Source: Tepidanaerobacter syntrophicus (GTDB lineage: Bacteria > Bacillota > Thermosediminibacteria > Thermosediminibacterales > Tepidanaerobacteraceae). From it: a DNA stretch of 64,000 nucleotides. The position numbers and the translations under genes were made by a program. Below the pieces are notes generated by a model that was not told where the DNA came from, ran no database searches, and saw nothing but the letters and a program-made list of their open reading frames with translations. This document shows positions 9,354 through 17,370 of the stretch, in pieces (position 1 is the first letter of the stretch; each line of letters starts with the position of its first letter). The stretch covers positions 1-64,000 of the forward strand of contig NZ_DF977003.1 in assembly GCF_001485475.2 (NCBI RefSeq), in the 5' to 3' direction.

Positions 9354-10225
9354 GTTTACTGCAAAAAGCCTTAGAAAATAACGAATTTGCGGTTACAGCA
9401 GAACTTGCGCCACCTAAAGGCATCGATTTTTCCCATGCTCTGCAGTGCGCAGAGCTGTTTGGCGAGCGGGTACATGGAATAAATGTTACAGATTTTCAAT
9501 CAGCAATACTTAGAGCAACATCCCTTGCGATGTGCAAAGCTTTGATCGATATGGGTTTAGAGCCTGTTTTTCAGATTACCGGTAGAGATCGGAATCGCTT
9601 AGCTATACAAGGAGAAATGCTGTCTGCGGGATTTTTTGGTGTAGAAAATCTTTTAGCGCTTACAGGAGATCATCCTACAGTGGGAGATAATCCTGACGCA
9701 AAACCTGTATACGATTTGGACAGTGTAGGAATTTTACAAGCAGCTACATTATTATCACAAGGAGTAGATATGGGTGGGAATAAGCTAGAAACATATCCTT
9801 CTTTCTTTTTAGGAGCTAGTGTGACGCCGGAATATGACCCAATCGAGCTCCAACTTATAAAAATGCAAAAAAAGATTCAAGCCGGAGCCAAATTCTTTCA
9901 GACACAGGCAATTTACAGCATTGAAACAATGAAGAAATTTAAGGAGCTTACAAAACCATTTAATACAAAAATCCTTGCAGGAATAATACCACTAAAGTCT
10001 GCGGGTATGGCAAAATATATGAACAAAAACATTCCCGGAATAAATGTTCCCGATGAACTCATAGAGCGCATGAAAAAAAGCAGCGAACCTGCAAAAGAGG
10101 GAATCAAGATTGCCGGTGAATTAATTTATGAACTTAGAGACAAAAACTTATGCGATGGCGTTCATATAATGGCAATTGGCGCTGAAGAAAATGTACCTCT
10201 AATTTTAGACGAAGCAAGACTTTAA
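9350..10225 (+). CDS. metF: Methylenetetrahydrofolate reductase
   Basis: A 291-aa MetF TIM-barrel flavoprotein interconverting methylene-THF and methyl-THF. The N-terminus VTAELAPPKGIDF carries the catalytic Glu region, and the LTGDHP motif near residue 105 fits FAD/folate binding. The ATG overlaps the metV stop (ATGA) and is preceded by GGAGG. With metV it would set the redox coupling of the pathway. No RnfC2 or HdrABC partner genes are next to it, so the electron donor or acceptor is not evident here. Confidence 0.95.
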   Translation: MSLLQKALENNEFAVTAELAPPKGIDFSHALQCAELFGERVHGINVTDFQSAILRATSLAMCKALIDMGLEPVFQITGRDRNRLAIQGEMLSAGFFGVENLLALTGDHPTVGDNPDAKPVYDLDSVGILQAATLLSQGVDMGGNKLETYPSFFLGASVTPEYDPIELQLIKMQKKIQAGAKFFQTQAIYSIETMKKFKELTKPFNTKILAGIIPLKSAGMAKYMNKNIPGINVPDELIERMKKSSEPAKEGIKIAGELIYELRDKNLCDGVHIMAIGAEENVPLILDEARL

Positions 10226-10296
10226 CCTGATTCATGGAGTATAGTTGAAATTACTATTTTACTATTAAATAAACAAAGAAGGAGAGGGATGACAAG

Positions 10297-10671
10297 ATGA
10301 ATTTTCCGAAGGATTTAAAATATAACAAGGAGCATTTGTGGGTAAAGGTTGAAGGCAATACAGCCTGCATAGGTATCACCGACTATGCTCAGGACCAATT
10401 AGGAGAAATATTATATGTAGATTTGCCGAAAGTCGGACAAGAATTTGCCAAAGGTGACCTTTTTAGTGAGGTAGAATCGGCTAAGGTAAATTCGGAACTA
10501 AGAATGCCATTTTCCGGTGTTGTTGTTGAAGTAAACGAGGAATTAGACGATTCTCCCGAACGCATAAATGAAGCGCCTTATGATGCTTGGATTGCTAAGT
10601 TCGAAATTAAAAATCCTGATGAGTTAAACGATCTTATAAGTGCCGAAGAATATGAAGAAAGCTTAAAGTGA
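10297..10671 (+). CDS. gcvH: Glycine cleavage system H protein (lipoyl carrier)
   Basis: A 124-aa lipoyl-domain protein, close to the usual 125-130 aa. The lipoylation motif is EVESAKVNSE with Lys at about residue 63. H protein carries the aminomethyl group between the P, T and L proteins. Here it stands alone, 71 nt after metF and before a terminator, with no gcvT, gcvP, lpd or lipoate ligase in the window. It may link glycine to the methylene-THF pool made by the operon, or carry another lipoyl-bound group. The start has a GGAGAGGGAT ribosome site. Confidence 0.93.
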   Translation: MNFPKDLKYNKEHLWVKVEGNTACIGITDYAQDQLGEILYVDLPKVGQEFAKGDLFSEVESAKVNSELRMPFSGVVVEVNEELDDSPERINEAPYDAWIAKFEIKNPDELNDLISAEEYEESLK

Positions 10672-10705
10672 AGTTATAAGGTTTAAAAAACAAATGCCTT
10701 AAAGG

Positions 10706-10729
10706 ACCGGGAAATTTTTCCCGGTTTTT
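10706..10729 (+). terminator. Rho-independent terminator after gcvH
   Basis: ACCGGGAAA (10706-10714) pairs with TTTCCCGGT (10717-10725), followed by five Ts. It closes the methyl-branch operon about 35 nt after gcvH. Confidence 0.9.
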
Positions 10730-10734
10730 ACTAT

Positions 10735-10787
10735 TTGCAAAATTATGCATTTAGTGCTATTATATTTATATGTATAGATATGTCGTA
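10735..10787 (+). promoter_or_regulatory. Promoter of corrinoid protein-GntR operon with possible operator
   Basis: TTGCAA (10735-10740), a 17-nt spacer and TATTAT (10758-10763) form a promoter. Directly downstream, ATGTATAGATATG (10770-10782) resembles the ATGTATATAC dyad at 4541-4550, so both transcripts may answer to the same GntR protein. The operator part is inference. Confidence 0.5.
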
Positions 10788-10818
10788 TTTTGCCAAATAA
10801 AAGTATTTTGGAGGGCCA

Positions 10819-11508
10819 ATGATGGAAGAGCAAATAATAAAGGCAGTAGAAGACCTTGATGAGGAAAAAGTGATTAAACTTGCCAATGAAGCCCTTATAA
10901 ATGGCATGGAGCCGTTTCATCTATTAAACCTAATTAAAGAAGGCATGGACAGAGTCGGAAAACTTTATGAAAGTAAGCAGTATTTTATTGCTGACTTAAT
11001 AATGGCTGGCCTCATATTTAAAGAAGTGCTAAAATTAGATAAAATGATGGCACAATTTCAAAACAGCGATAATCGCAAAGTTGGAAGAATACTGGTGGGA
11101 ACAGTTAAAGGAGATTTGCACGATATAGGAAAAGATATATTTAAAGGCATGATGGAAGCGAGCCAATTTGATGTTATAGATCTGGGAGTAGATGTATCAA
11201 AAGAAGCTTTTGTTCAAGGTGTGCAGAAATATGATCCGGATATAATAGGATTAAGCGGCGTGCTAAACTTCACAATAGAATCAATGAAGGAGACTGTGGC
11301 CGCTCTTGAAAAAGCCGGCTTGAGAGAAAACAGACTAATTATTTTAGGCGGTAGTCATCTCACTAAAGAGGCTTGTGAGTATATAGGTGCCGACTATTAC
11401 ACTAATGATGCATCGCTTGGCGTAGAATATTGCAGAAAATGGATAGAGACAAAGTATAATATGAGGAGTATTGATGATGGGGCTACCAATCTATCTTCAA
11501 ATCGTTGA
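10819..11508 (+). CDS. Methyltransferase corrinoid (B12-binding) protein
   Basis: A 229-aa MtbC/MtmC/MtaC-type protein: a helical B12-binding domain 2 over about residues 1-85, then a Rossmann B12 domain. The signature DLHDIGKDIF (Asp99, His101, Gly104) supplies the histidine ligand to cobalt. It is the carrier that would take a methyl group from the substrate methyltransferase and pass it to the AcsE-like enzyme, with RACo keeping its cobalt reduced. ATG 10819 (or 10822) follows GGAGGG. The 3-prime end overlaps the GntR gene by about 35 nt. Confidence 0.95.
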   Translation: MMEEQIIKAVEDLDEEKVIKLANEALINGMEPFHLLNLIKEGMDRVGKLYESKQYFIADLIMAGLIFKEVLKLDKMMAQFQNSDNRKVGRILVGTVKGDLHDIGKDIFKGMMEASQFDVIDLGVDVSKEAFVQGVQKYDPDIIGLSGVLNFTIESMKETVAALEKAGLRENRLIILGGSHLTKEACEYIGADYYTNDASLGVEYCRKWIETKYNMRSIDDGATNLSSNR

Positions 11509-12226
11509 AGACATAAAAGAAAAAATTAATAGCGGCGAACTAAAACCTGGCGATCCTATATATTCCGAAAACACTTTATGCAAAAACTATAATACCAGTC
11601 GAATGACAGTGAGAAAGGGCCTTGCAATATTGGCCAATGAAGGATATATATATTCCATTCCGGGAAAGGGCAATTTTGTCCAGGAACCCGACAGCAGTAT
11701 TTACACCCTTTATTATGATGAAATGAATAACCTTATTAATAGTGTTGATAAAACAAAATTGCTTGAAGTCAATATCATCATGCCACCTTATAAATTAATC
11801 GACAGTCTCCAGATAACAAAGAATAAAAAGGTGATAATGATTCGAAGGCTGTTTTATACAGATGAAGAGCCGGTGGCGTACGATGTTAAGTATTTGCCCT
11901 ACTACAAGGGAATGCCAATTGTTGAAAAAGAGATACGATATGCTACATTCCCTGAAATGGTATCGAAGAATACGTCACTTTTTGCAATAAGAAAAGAGCT
12001 GGTTATTTCTGTGCAAATGCCGGACGAGGAACTGAGTAAATATCTAAATATTTACAATGCTGAGCTGCCTTTGATGGTTATAGAACAAAAGCTGTACGAT
12101 ATGGATAATAAGCCGATGGGCCTTGGCATAACATATTTTAGAGGAGACTACTGCAAGCTTTATGCAGAGGCGTCATTTTTTAAAGACAAGGCAGTTCAGG
12201 AAAACCGCAATATGATGCGGCAGTAA
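11474..12226 (+). CDS. GntR-family (HutC/UTRA) transcriptional regulator
   Basis: About 250 aa: an N-terminal winged helix (YLQIVEDIKEKI..., with SENTLCKNYNTSRMTVRKGL as recognition region, residues ~5-70) and a C-terminal UTRA ligand domain. The start is likely ATG 11474 or 11477, since GAGGA ends at 11467; a TTG at 11471 is too close. It lies inside the end of the corrinoid-protein gene in another frame, so the two are translationally coupled. It probably senses a substrate or intermediate of the methyl pathway and represses from the dyads near 4530 and 10770. Effector unknown. Confidence 0.9.
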   Translation: MMGLPIYLQIVEDIKEKINSGELKPGDPIYSENTLCKNYNTSRMTVRKGLAILANEGYIYSIPGKGNFVQEPDSSIYTLYYDEMNNLINSVDKTKLLEVNIIMPPYKLIDSLQITKNKKVIMIRRLFYTDEEPVAYDVKYLPYYKGMPIVEKEIRYATFPEMVSKNTSLFAIRKELVISVQMPDEELSKYLNIYNAELPLMVIEQKLYDMDNKPMGLGITYFRGDYCKLYAEASFFKDKAVQENRNMMRQ

Positions 12227-12254
12227 AGTAGGTATTTACAGACGGGAGAGTACT

Positions 12255-12836
12255 ATGAAAAACATAGTTGCAATATACGGAGGCCATCGCAGAGGGTATA
12301 ACAGTGATGTGGCATTAGATTATCTGTTAGACGCCATGAAAAGCAAGGAATTAAATATAAAAAGATTATATCTAACCAACATGGACATAAAACCCTGCAA
12401 AGCCTGCAATTCGTGTTTTAAAGATGGAAAATGCATAATAAATGACGAAATGCAAAATGTATATGTGTATTTTGAAGAAGCTGACATTGTTTTAACCTCG
12501 ACACCTATATATTTTAACACTTTATCATCGCGCCTAAAAATACTAATCGAACGCTGCCAGTCAATTTGGTCTGGCAAATATGTAGCCGGAAAAAGCCCAA
12601 TAAGCCGCAAAAAAAGAACAGGATGTGCGATATGCGTATCAGGTTCTAATATGGCTGATAAAGATTTTGAGTGTGTCATTAAGGTTTTAGATATGTTTTA
12701 CAAATGTATAAATGCAAAGCTGACGGATAAGATTTTTATCCCAAATACCGATGAGCTTCCTGTAGATAAAAGACCTGAACTAATTATAAAAATCGCAGAT
12801 ATAGGAAAGGGTTTAATTGAAAATTCAAGGGGCTGA
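12255..12836 (+). CDS. Flavodoxin-like NAD(P)H-dependent FMN reductase / iron-sulfur flavoprotein
   Basis: A 193-aa flavodoxin-fold protein. An N-terminal phosphate loop region (IYGGHRRGYNSD) is followed by CKACNSCFKDGKC near residues 49-61, a cysteine set typical of the iron-sulfur flavoprotein/NADPH-dependent FMN reductase group, then TSTPIYFNTLSSRLK. It is last in the corrinoid/GntR operon, 28 nt after the regulator and just before a terminator. It could supply electrons to RACo or to a methyl oxidation step; that role is a guess from position. Confidence 0.8.
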   Translation: MKNIVAIYGGHRRGYNSDVALDYLLDAMKSKELNIKRLYLTNMDIKPCKACNSCFKDGKCIINDEMQNVYVYFEEADIVLTSTPIYFNTLSSRLKILIERCQSIWSGKYVAGKSPISRKKRTGCAICVSGSNMADKDFECVIKVLDMFYKCINAKLTDKIFIPNTDELPVDKRPELIIKIADIGKGLIENSRG

Positions 12837-12871
12837 TTCATATTTTTTTTGAAAAGAATCAGTCCCTTGAA
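12824..12871. terminator. Bidirectional terminator between convergent genes
   Basis: TTCAAGGGGCTGATTC (12824-12839) pairs with GAATCAGTCCCTTGAA (12856-12871) with one G-T type mismatch; the loop contains a run of Ts. It separates the flavoprotein gene from the convergent membrane-protein gene. Confidence 0.75.
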
Positions 12872-12915
12872 TAGTTTCTTGACTTACATACTAATTATTT
12901 TTTGCTTTTATAGCT

Positions 12916-14004
12916 TTATACCATCGGTGTTATAATCCAAGCAAGTGCAAACGCACTGAATACACGGATTACAAGGCCTACAAGGGATGCCTGAAGGGCT
13001 TCGCCCGTAGAAAGGTCAGAAGATTCACTCCAAACTGCAGGAATCTGGGCAAGGGGCACCTGCAGAGGTAGGCCTGATGCTGCTAATATAAAGGAACCTA
13101 TAGCAAAACGCGTTGGTATAGTTTGAATAGTTTCTACCAGGGTATTCATTGCAAGCGTAGGTGCAACTAAGATAGACTGCATTCCGGTTGCAGGATCTAT
13201 CGATAAAAGATTTAGAAAAGCAGACATCGCTGACTCGATTGGTGCCCAAACGCCAATGTATTCTAATAATCCTATGATAGCGAAAACTACGACCACTGCA
13301 GGGATCAATAATAAGAACATCAGTTCAGCGCCTTCCCTTGCGCCGTTAAATATAGTTGGTACAATTGGGGTGGTTGGGGTAAAACGAGGCATTTCACTTA
13401 TATCTTTGTATTTGACATTTCTGTAGATAGTTTTACTTAGTACAAAAGGAACAACGATTACAGGAAGAAATATTCCTATGATAACTACAGGGAAAGCCCA
13501 TATACCTGCTTTTGCAAAAGCTACCAAACCTAACATAAATGTCGAAAAAGACTGTTGCGACTGGAACATAGTTGCAATAGCTATTTTTTGCTCATCTTTT
13601 GTAGCTCCTGCCTTTTTAAGGGATGGACCGGTAATTCTGCCTGCTGCATTTATATCTCCGAGAATATTGTATATTGCAGGAACTATTATCAACGGTGTTA
13701 TTTTCATAAGCTTTGCAAGTGGTGTAAAAACACGTATTAAAGCATCTGTGAAGCCTAGACGTTCCAATATACGTCCTGTCATAACACTTAAAATTATGGC
13801 GGTGCCAAGGGTGCCGGTAAGGTAAGTCTTAACCACCGGTTCAACAGCTTTTGTTAACATCGCATTAAAGCTGCCGCCGATAATTTCAGGTTTAACAAAA
13901 AGTGCAATAAGAGTTAACGCTAGGAGTGTTAAGCCAACATATTCAATGTTCGAAATTGGGCGAACTTCGTTGGTGTTTACTGTCTTATCTTCCTTTGAAG
14001 CCAC
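12916..14004 (-). CDS. Nucleoside-recognition (Gate) domain membrane protein
   Basis: A 362-aa polytopic membrane protein with two copies of the Gate/nucleoside-recognition type domain. The first half contains GTLGTAIILSVMTGRILERLG and the Asn-rich NILGDINAAGR segment; about eight to nine hydrophobic helices are visible. Such proteins are thought to be permeases, often for nucleosides or amines, but most are uncharacterised. The ATG at 14004 follows AGGAGG. It is the last gene of a minus-strand cluster with an amidohydrolase and a NIF3 protein, so it may import the amidohydrolase substrate. Confidence 0.75.
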   Translation of the reverse strand: MASKEDKTVNTNEVRPISNIEYVGLTLLALTLIALFVKPEIIGGSFNAMLTKAVEPVVKTYLTGTLGTAIILSVMTGRILERLGFTDALIRVFTPLAKLMKITPLIIVPAIYNILGDINAAGRITGPSLKKAGATKDEQKIAIATMFQSQQSFSTFMLGLVAFAKAGIWAFPVVIIGIFLPVIVVPFVLSKTIYRNVKYKDISEMPRFTPTTPIVPTIFNGAREGAELMFLLLIPAVVVVFAIIGLLEYIGVWAPIESAMSAFLNLLSIDPATGMQSILVAPTLAMNTLVETIQTIPTRFAIGSFILAASGLPLQVPLAQIPAVWSESSDLSTGEALQASLVGLVIRVFSAFALAWIITPMV

Positions 14005-14129
14005 TTAAAAAACCTCCTCATAATTTTTTAATAGATGATGAGTTTAACAAACCATAGATATCCAAATAAACTCTGCAACACATGAAAAGTTCCGGAAAAT
14101 AATCACCTCCATCACATTAATGATAAAAA

Positions 14130-15341
14130 TCACAACCCGCTATTATTGATTTCTATCACACCTTCTTTAATAACTGCTGCAATTGATTCAATATTGGTAA
14201 AATCAAATACAGGCACACCTTTACACAAGATAATATCAGCCCTTTTAAGCTTTTTAATAGAACCTATTTCTAGATCCAGGCCCATTATTTTAGCAGCATT
14301 TACAGTTATTAATTTGAGACAGTCGGTTTTTGAAATTCCCTTATTATTTAGATATTCAAACGTTGGTTTACATATTGCAAGAAAGTCCTTTGGACCTACT
14401 ATTTTTAAATTACCCAGGCCCATCGCTTGGGGATGCACAGGCAAATACGAATCAGTGGCTATAGCTGTTACAACATTTGCATTTAAGGCATTGTAAATAT
14501 CTTCCGGTGTATTAGGAGATCTGCTTGTCCCTCCGTGGGGAGTAGCAACCAATGCAATTTTTTTATTAGCCATTTGTATAAACTGAGCATTCTCGGCACC
14601 ATGACCGTGGTGAATAACGTCGCCGCCCGCATCTATGAATATCTGAATATTTTCGGCACCTTCTATGTGAGCTCCTATTCTTTTTCCTGCAGCGTGGAAT
14701 ATATCAACAATTTTGCAAATATCTTTGCTATTAAAAATTAGTTTTCCACCGTTTGGCACCAAGGCAGGCGGTAAATTCGCCACAGTTGCAGTTACAAAAA
14801 TATTCTCACCGGGAAATTCACTTTCAACTGCCAGTTTAGCAAAGTGCTCATCGTTAAAATCATCAAATGTCAAGTTGCTGCCGGGCTTTAATGATGAAGT
14901 ATAAGACAATGGTTCAGTGCCTAAACAGCACATTCCTGCAGTAAATTTCACAGTTAAAGCTATATTCCCTGCTGTATGTTTTAGTTCACTCAGAGGCGTT
15001 GACAATAGTGGGTGGCCAAGGTGATGATCACCAACAGTAGTTATTCCACTTTTCAGACAATCAAGATAATTAGATATAGCGGCCATTTTTTGAGATTTTC
15101 CTATAGTATGGTGCACACCTTCGGTAGCATATTCACACAAATGTGTATGGCAGTCGATGAGGCCCGGCATTACAGTAAGCCCTGTAGCGTCTATTATCTT
15201 TTGTGCCTGAAGATTTTTTGCTGTTTCGCAATCTACGATATCCGAAATAATACCATTTTTTATTAAAATACAATTACTATTCTTTTTTAAGGGGGCATCT
15301 AGGGTCAATATGTTACCATTTTTAATAATTAAATCCCACAA
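14130..15341 (-). CDS. Amidohydrolase-superfamily metal-dependent hydrolase
   Basis: About 403 aa. It has the amidohydrolase layout: an N-terminal beta domain, PGLIDCHTHL (metal-binding HxH), a later His in IGAHIEG, HHGHG, and ATDSY supplying the catalytic Asp. It resembles imidazolonepropionase- and enamidase-like cyclic amidases more than dihydroorotases. The start is uncertain: a TTG at 15341 has GAGGTG 6 nt upstream, whereas a GTG at 15350 lies within that ribosome site. The gene follows the NIF3 gene with about 20 nt between, implying one transcript. Substrate unknown, possibly a cyclic amide or N-heterocycle. Confidence 0.85.
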   Translation of the reverse strand: MWDLIIKNGNILTLDAPLKKNSNCILIKNGIISDIVDCETAKNLQAQKIIDATGLTVMPGLIDCHTHLCEYATEGVHHTIGKSQKMAAISNYLDCLKSGITTVGDHHLGHPLLSTPLSELKHTAGNIALTVKFTAGMCCLGTEPLSYTSSLKPGSNLTFDDFNDEHFAKLAVESEFPGENIFVTATVANLPPALVPNGGKLIFNSKDICKIVDIFHAAGKRIGAHIEGAENIQIFIDAGGDVIHHGHGAENAQFIQMANKKIALVATPHGGTSRSPNTPEDIYNALNANVVTAIATDSYLPVHPQAMGLGNLKIVGPKDFLAICKPTFEYLNNKGISKTDCLKLITVNAAKIMGLDLEIGSIKKLKRADIILCKGVPVFDFTNIESIAAVIKEGVIEINNSGL

Positions 15342-15362
15342 CAGCCTCACCTCAATTAAAAA

Positions 15363-16373
15363 TTACTTTTTATCGTGAATAAGGTAATTTTCTGTAATAA
15401 ATTTTGCATAATCTTTGATTGTTTGGGATCCAAAATCTTTAAGTGGTGTTGAACATATTCTTTCTCTAAAGATTACTATTTCTATATCCTCGGGCAAATA
15501 ATGCCTTAAAGCATATGCTAGAGGTAATCCGTTTTCAAAAATCTCTAGAGCATGAGAATTTCCGCAAATGAAATTTAACCCCAGTTCCTTAGCTTTTGCT
15601 ACTAAAGCGCTGTCAGTCTTTACCCGGCTTATAGTCGCAAGCACAGTGTCTATTTCAGGATATTCACTCTTGGCTTTTTCAAGGTGCTCCGCTGTAAAAC
15701 CCGTATGAGGAAAGATGTGAAGTACAGTATTTACCGGACTGTCTTTTGTGCCCAGCAATATCTCGCCTAATACCGATGTTGCAGAATCCTTCATGTCAGC
15801 ACAGTTGAAATGAATTCTTTCCGAACCCATTACTTGATTTTCCTTGTCCATATCCATCATTTTATTTAAACGATCAAGTATGTCTCCTAATGTCTTTACT
15901 TCGTCAAGAGTTTTTCCCACATACATTATATTTCCAGGGATGCCACCATATCTGATATCGGAATGAAAAGGCTTGTGACCATGAATGTATGAGATACCGG
16001 GATGAAGCCCATGAAATGCTTCATGAAGCTCAAATACCGAAATATTGTAAAGATCTAAATATGACTTAAGTGTTACACCGCCGGAGTTTGCTGCATCGGC
16101 AATTGGATGATGCGCAATTATGACATTTACTCCTGTCGCTCCCGCAAGTTCTATACCTCCTTCGGTAAGCGTCATAGCTACTGCAACCTTTTTAATTTCG
16201 GCATCCGGATTTCCGTATACTAGGCCAGGAGTTTCCATTACTGCCTTTCCCGGAATATTCGAGCTTTTTATTACCACAAAAGGATTTTTTCCAGTAGATA
16301 CGTCGTCTAAATCTGTAATTACCCTCCCTCCTGTAATATCGTCAAGCACGCCTATCAATTCTCTGACCTTCAT
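15363..16373 (-). CDS. NIF3-family (dinuclear metal) protein
   Basis: A 336-aa protein. VNVIIAHHPI near residue 94 and GNSHALEIFENG near residue 283 match the metal-binding motifs of the NIF3/GTP cyclohydrolase I type 2-like family. The ATG at 16373 follows AAGGAGGG; an upstream in-frame start lies in the leader hairpin region. NIF3 proteins bind two metals but most have no proven reaction. Being first in an operon with an amidohydrolase and a permease, behind a structured leader, suggests a catabolic hydrolase role here rather than the usual housekeeping form. It is somewhat divergent from the standard 260-370-aa YqfO type. Confidence 0.75.
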   Translation of the reverse strand: MKVRELIGVLDDITGGRVITDLDDVSTGKNPFVVIKSSNIPGKAVMETPGLVYGNPDAEIKKVAVAMTLTEGGIELAGATGVNVIIAHHPIADAANSGGVTLKSYLDLYNISVFELHEAFHGLHPGISYIHGHKPFHSDIRYGGIPGNIMYVGKTLDEVKTLGDILDRLNKMMDMDKENQVMGSERIHFNCADMKDSATSVLGEILLGTKDSPVNTVLHIFPHTGFTAEHLEKAKSEYPEIDTVLATISRVKTDSALVAKAKELGLNFICGNSHALEIFENGLPLAYALRHYLPEDIEIVIFRERICSTPLKDFGSQTIKDYAKFITENYLIHDKK

Positions 16374-16404
16374 AAAAAGTCCCTCCTTGTTTTGGACAAA
16401 AATA

Positions 16405-16513
16405 GAGGCCGCCAAATAAATACCTCTTCAACGGGAAAATCACCCTACCATTCCAAAAAGGAAAGTAGCATAACAGTTCCCTTTATCTACAAAGGCATTT
16501 ATTTGACGGCCTC
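16405..16513 (-). promoter_or_regulatory. Candidate cis-regulatory leader RNA (four-way-junction-like)
   Basis: Read on the minus strand upstream of the NIF3 gene, a 17-bp closing stem (16513-16497 with 16421-16405; one G-U pair) encloses three hairpins: CCUUU/AAAGG (16495-16480), CUAC..UUCC/GGAA..GUAG (16468-16445) and GGG/CCC (16445-16433). The closing stem ends in GGCCUC followed by UAUUUUUG, so it could itself act as a terminator. The layout is riboswitch-like, but I recognise no known class. Confidence 0.55.
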
Positions 16514-16612
16514 GAACTATCTTTTTAAAAAAAGATCTTCCTTATCCAGTCAATTATAAAATTTTTCACAAGCACTATCTGTTTTCAAAGCTATCAAATA
16601 ATTTTGAGTTTG

Positions 16613-16990
16613 TCAAGGGGTTTTTAAAAATTTTTCTTCAAAAAATTTTTCCACAGGTTCCTCTGTAACAATAATCATTCCCGCTAATTGATTTACAGGG
16701 TCGTAGTCTTTTAGTATCGAACGTATATTTAGTTGAAATTTTTCTTCAAAATAAGCCTTCATTCTAATTTTAAATTCATTTAGTAAAGCTAAGTCCATCA
16801 ACCTTGCAGTAAGTGCGTCTTTTTCATCAATATGTCTTAATACAGAGATCCGTTGATTTAGTGACAAAACAATTATTTTATCGCCTATAATATCTATTTT
16901 TTGCCAATCGAGACCTCGGCCGTACATTTCTTCATTTACCTTGTTATTAATTTTTATAAGTTCTTGTTTAAAATCGCCGATATTCTTCAA
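16613..16990 (-). CDS. DUF2294-like small cytoplasmic protein
   Basis: About 125 aa. The pattern of an N-terminal helix, GRGLDWQKIDIIGDKIIVL strand region and a C-terminal strand with IIVTEEP resembles the DUF2294 family, whose function is not established. The start is a TTG at 16990 with AAGGAGGA upstream; an ATG at 17026 lacks a ribosome site. It precedes the leader RNA of the NIF3 operon and is divergent from ftsE. Family assignment is tentative. Confidence 0.65.
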   Translation of the reverse strand: MKNIGDFKQELIKINNKVNEEMYGRGLDWQKIDIIGDKIIVLSLNQRISVLRHIDEKDALTARLMDLALLNEFKIRMKAYFEEKFQLNIRSILKDYDPVNQLAGMIIVTEEPVEKFFEEKFLKTP

Positions 16991-17032
16991 AATATAGTCC
17001 TCCTTGCGATTTTCTCCTATACACACACTTAT

Positions 17033-17061
17033 ATTCTACGAAATTAATTATTTTCCTGCAA
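17033..17061 (-). promoter_or_regulatory. Promoter of the DUF2294-like gene
   Basis: On the minus strand TTGCAG (17061-17056), a 17-nt spacer and TAGAAT (17038-17033) lie about 45 nt upstream of the TTG start. Confidence 0.55.
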
Positions 17062-17118
17062 TATGACAAAATATTTATTTTGCAACTATTAAAAAGTCGA
17101 TTTTTATAATGATTTTTA

Positions 17119-17147
17119 TTACAGAAATTGAGATTTTGTGCTAGAAT
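17119..17147 (+). promoter_or_regulatory. Promoter of ftsEX and the gap before ftsE
   Basis: TTACAG (17119-17124) and TAGAAT (17142-17147), spacer 17 nt, are the best plus-strand promoter in the 380-nt divergent gap 16991-17370. The transcript would have a leader of about 215 nt that includes a small hairpin (CCTATAA...TTATAGG, 17197-17214). Nothing else recognisable was seen in this gap. Confidence 0.5.
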
Positions 17148-17370
17148 TGGAAGTAAGTATTAAATATAAAATTGTTAAGTGTTATTTTTGTGCTCTCCTA
17201 TAAAAGTTTATAGGATTTGTAACAATTTTCTGCTTTATATAGGCTTTGAAAATAGCGGTAAAAGGATTTAAAGAATTAGTTTTTCGTGAAGGATTTTTAG
17301 TAATAATGTCGAAGTTAAAATTATATACGCATTAATTTTTAACAGGTTGACTGATTTTGGAGTGAGCAAT

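Noticed and set aside
14146-14496. 116-aa plus-strand ORF within the amidohydrolase gene
   Set aside because: Antisense to a conserved gene, no promoter or ribosome site.
16405-16513. Match of the NIF3 leader to a known riboswitch
   Set aside because: GGGUGAUUUUCCC recalls FMN and cobalamin motifs, and AAAGGGAA recalls cobalamin, but the other required elements are missing, so no class is assigned.
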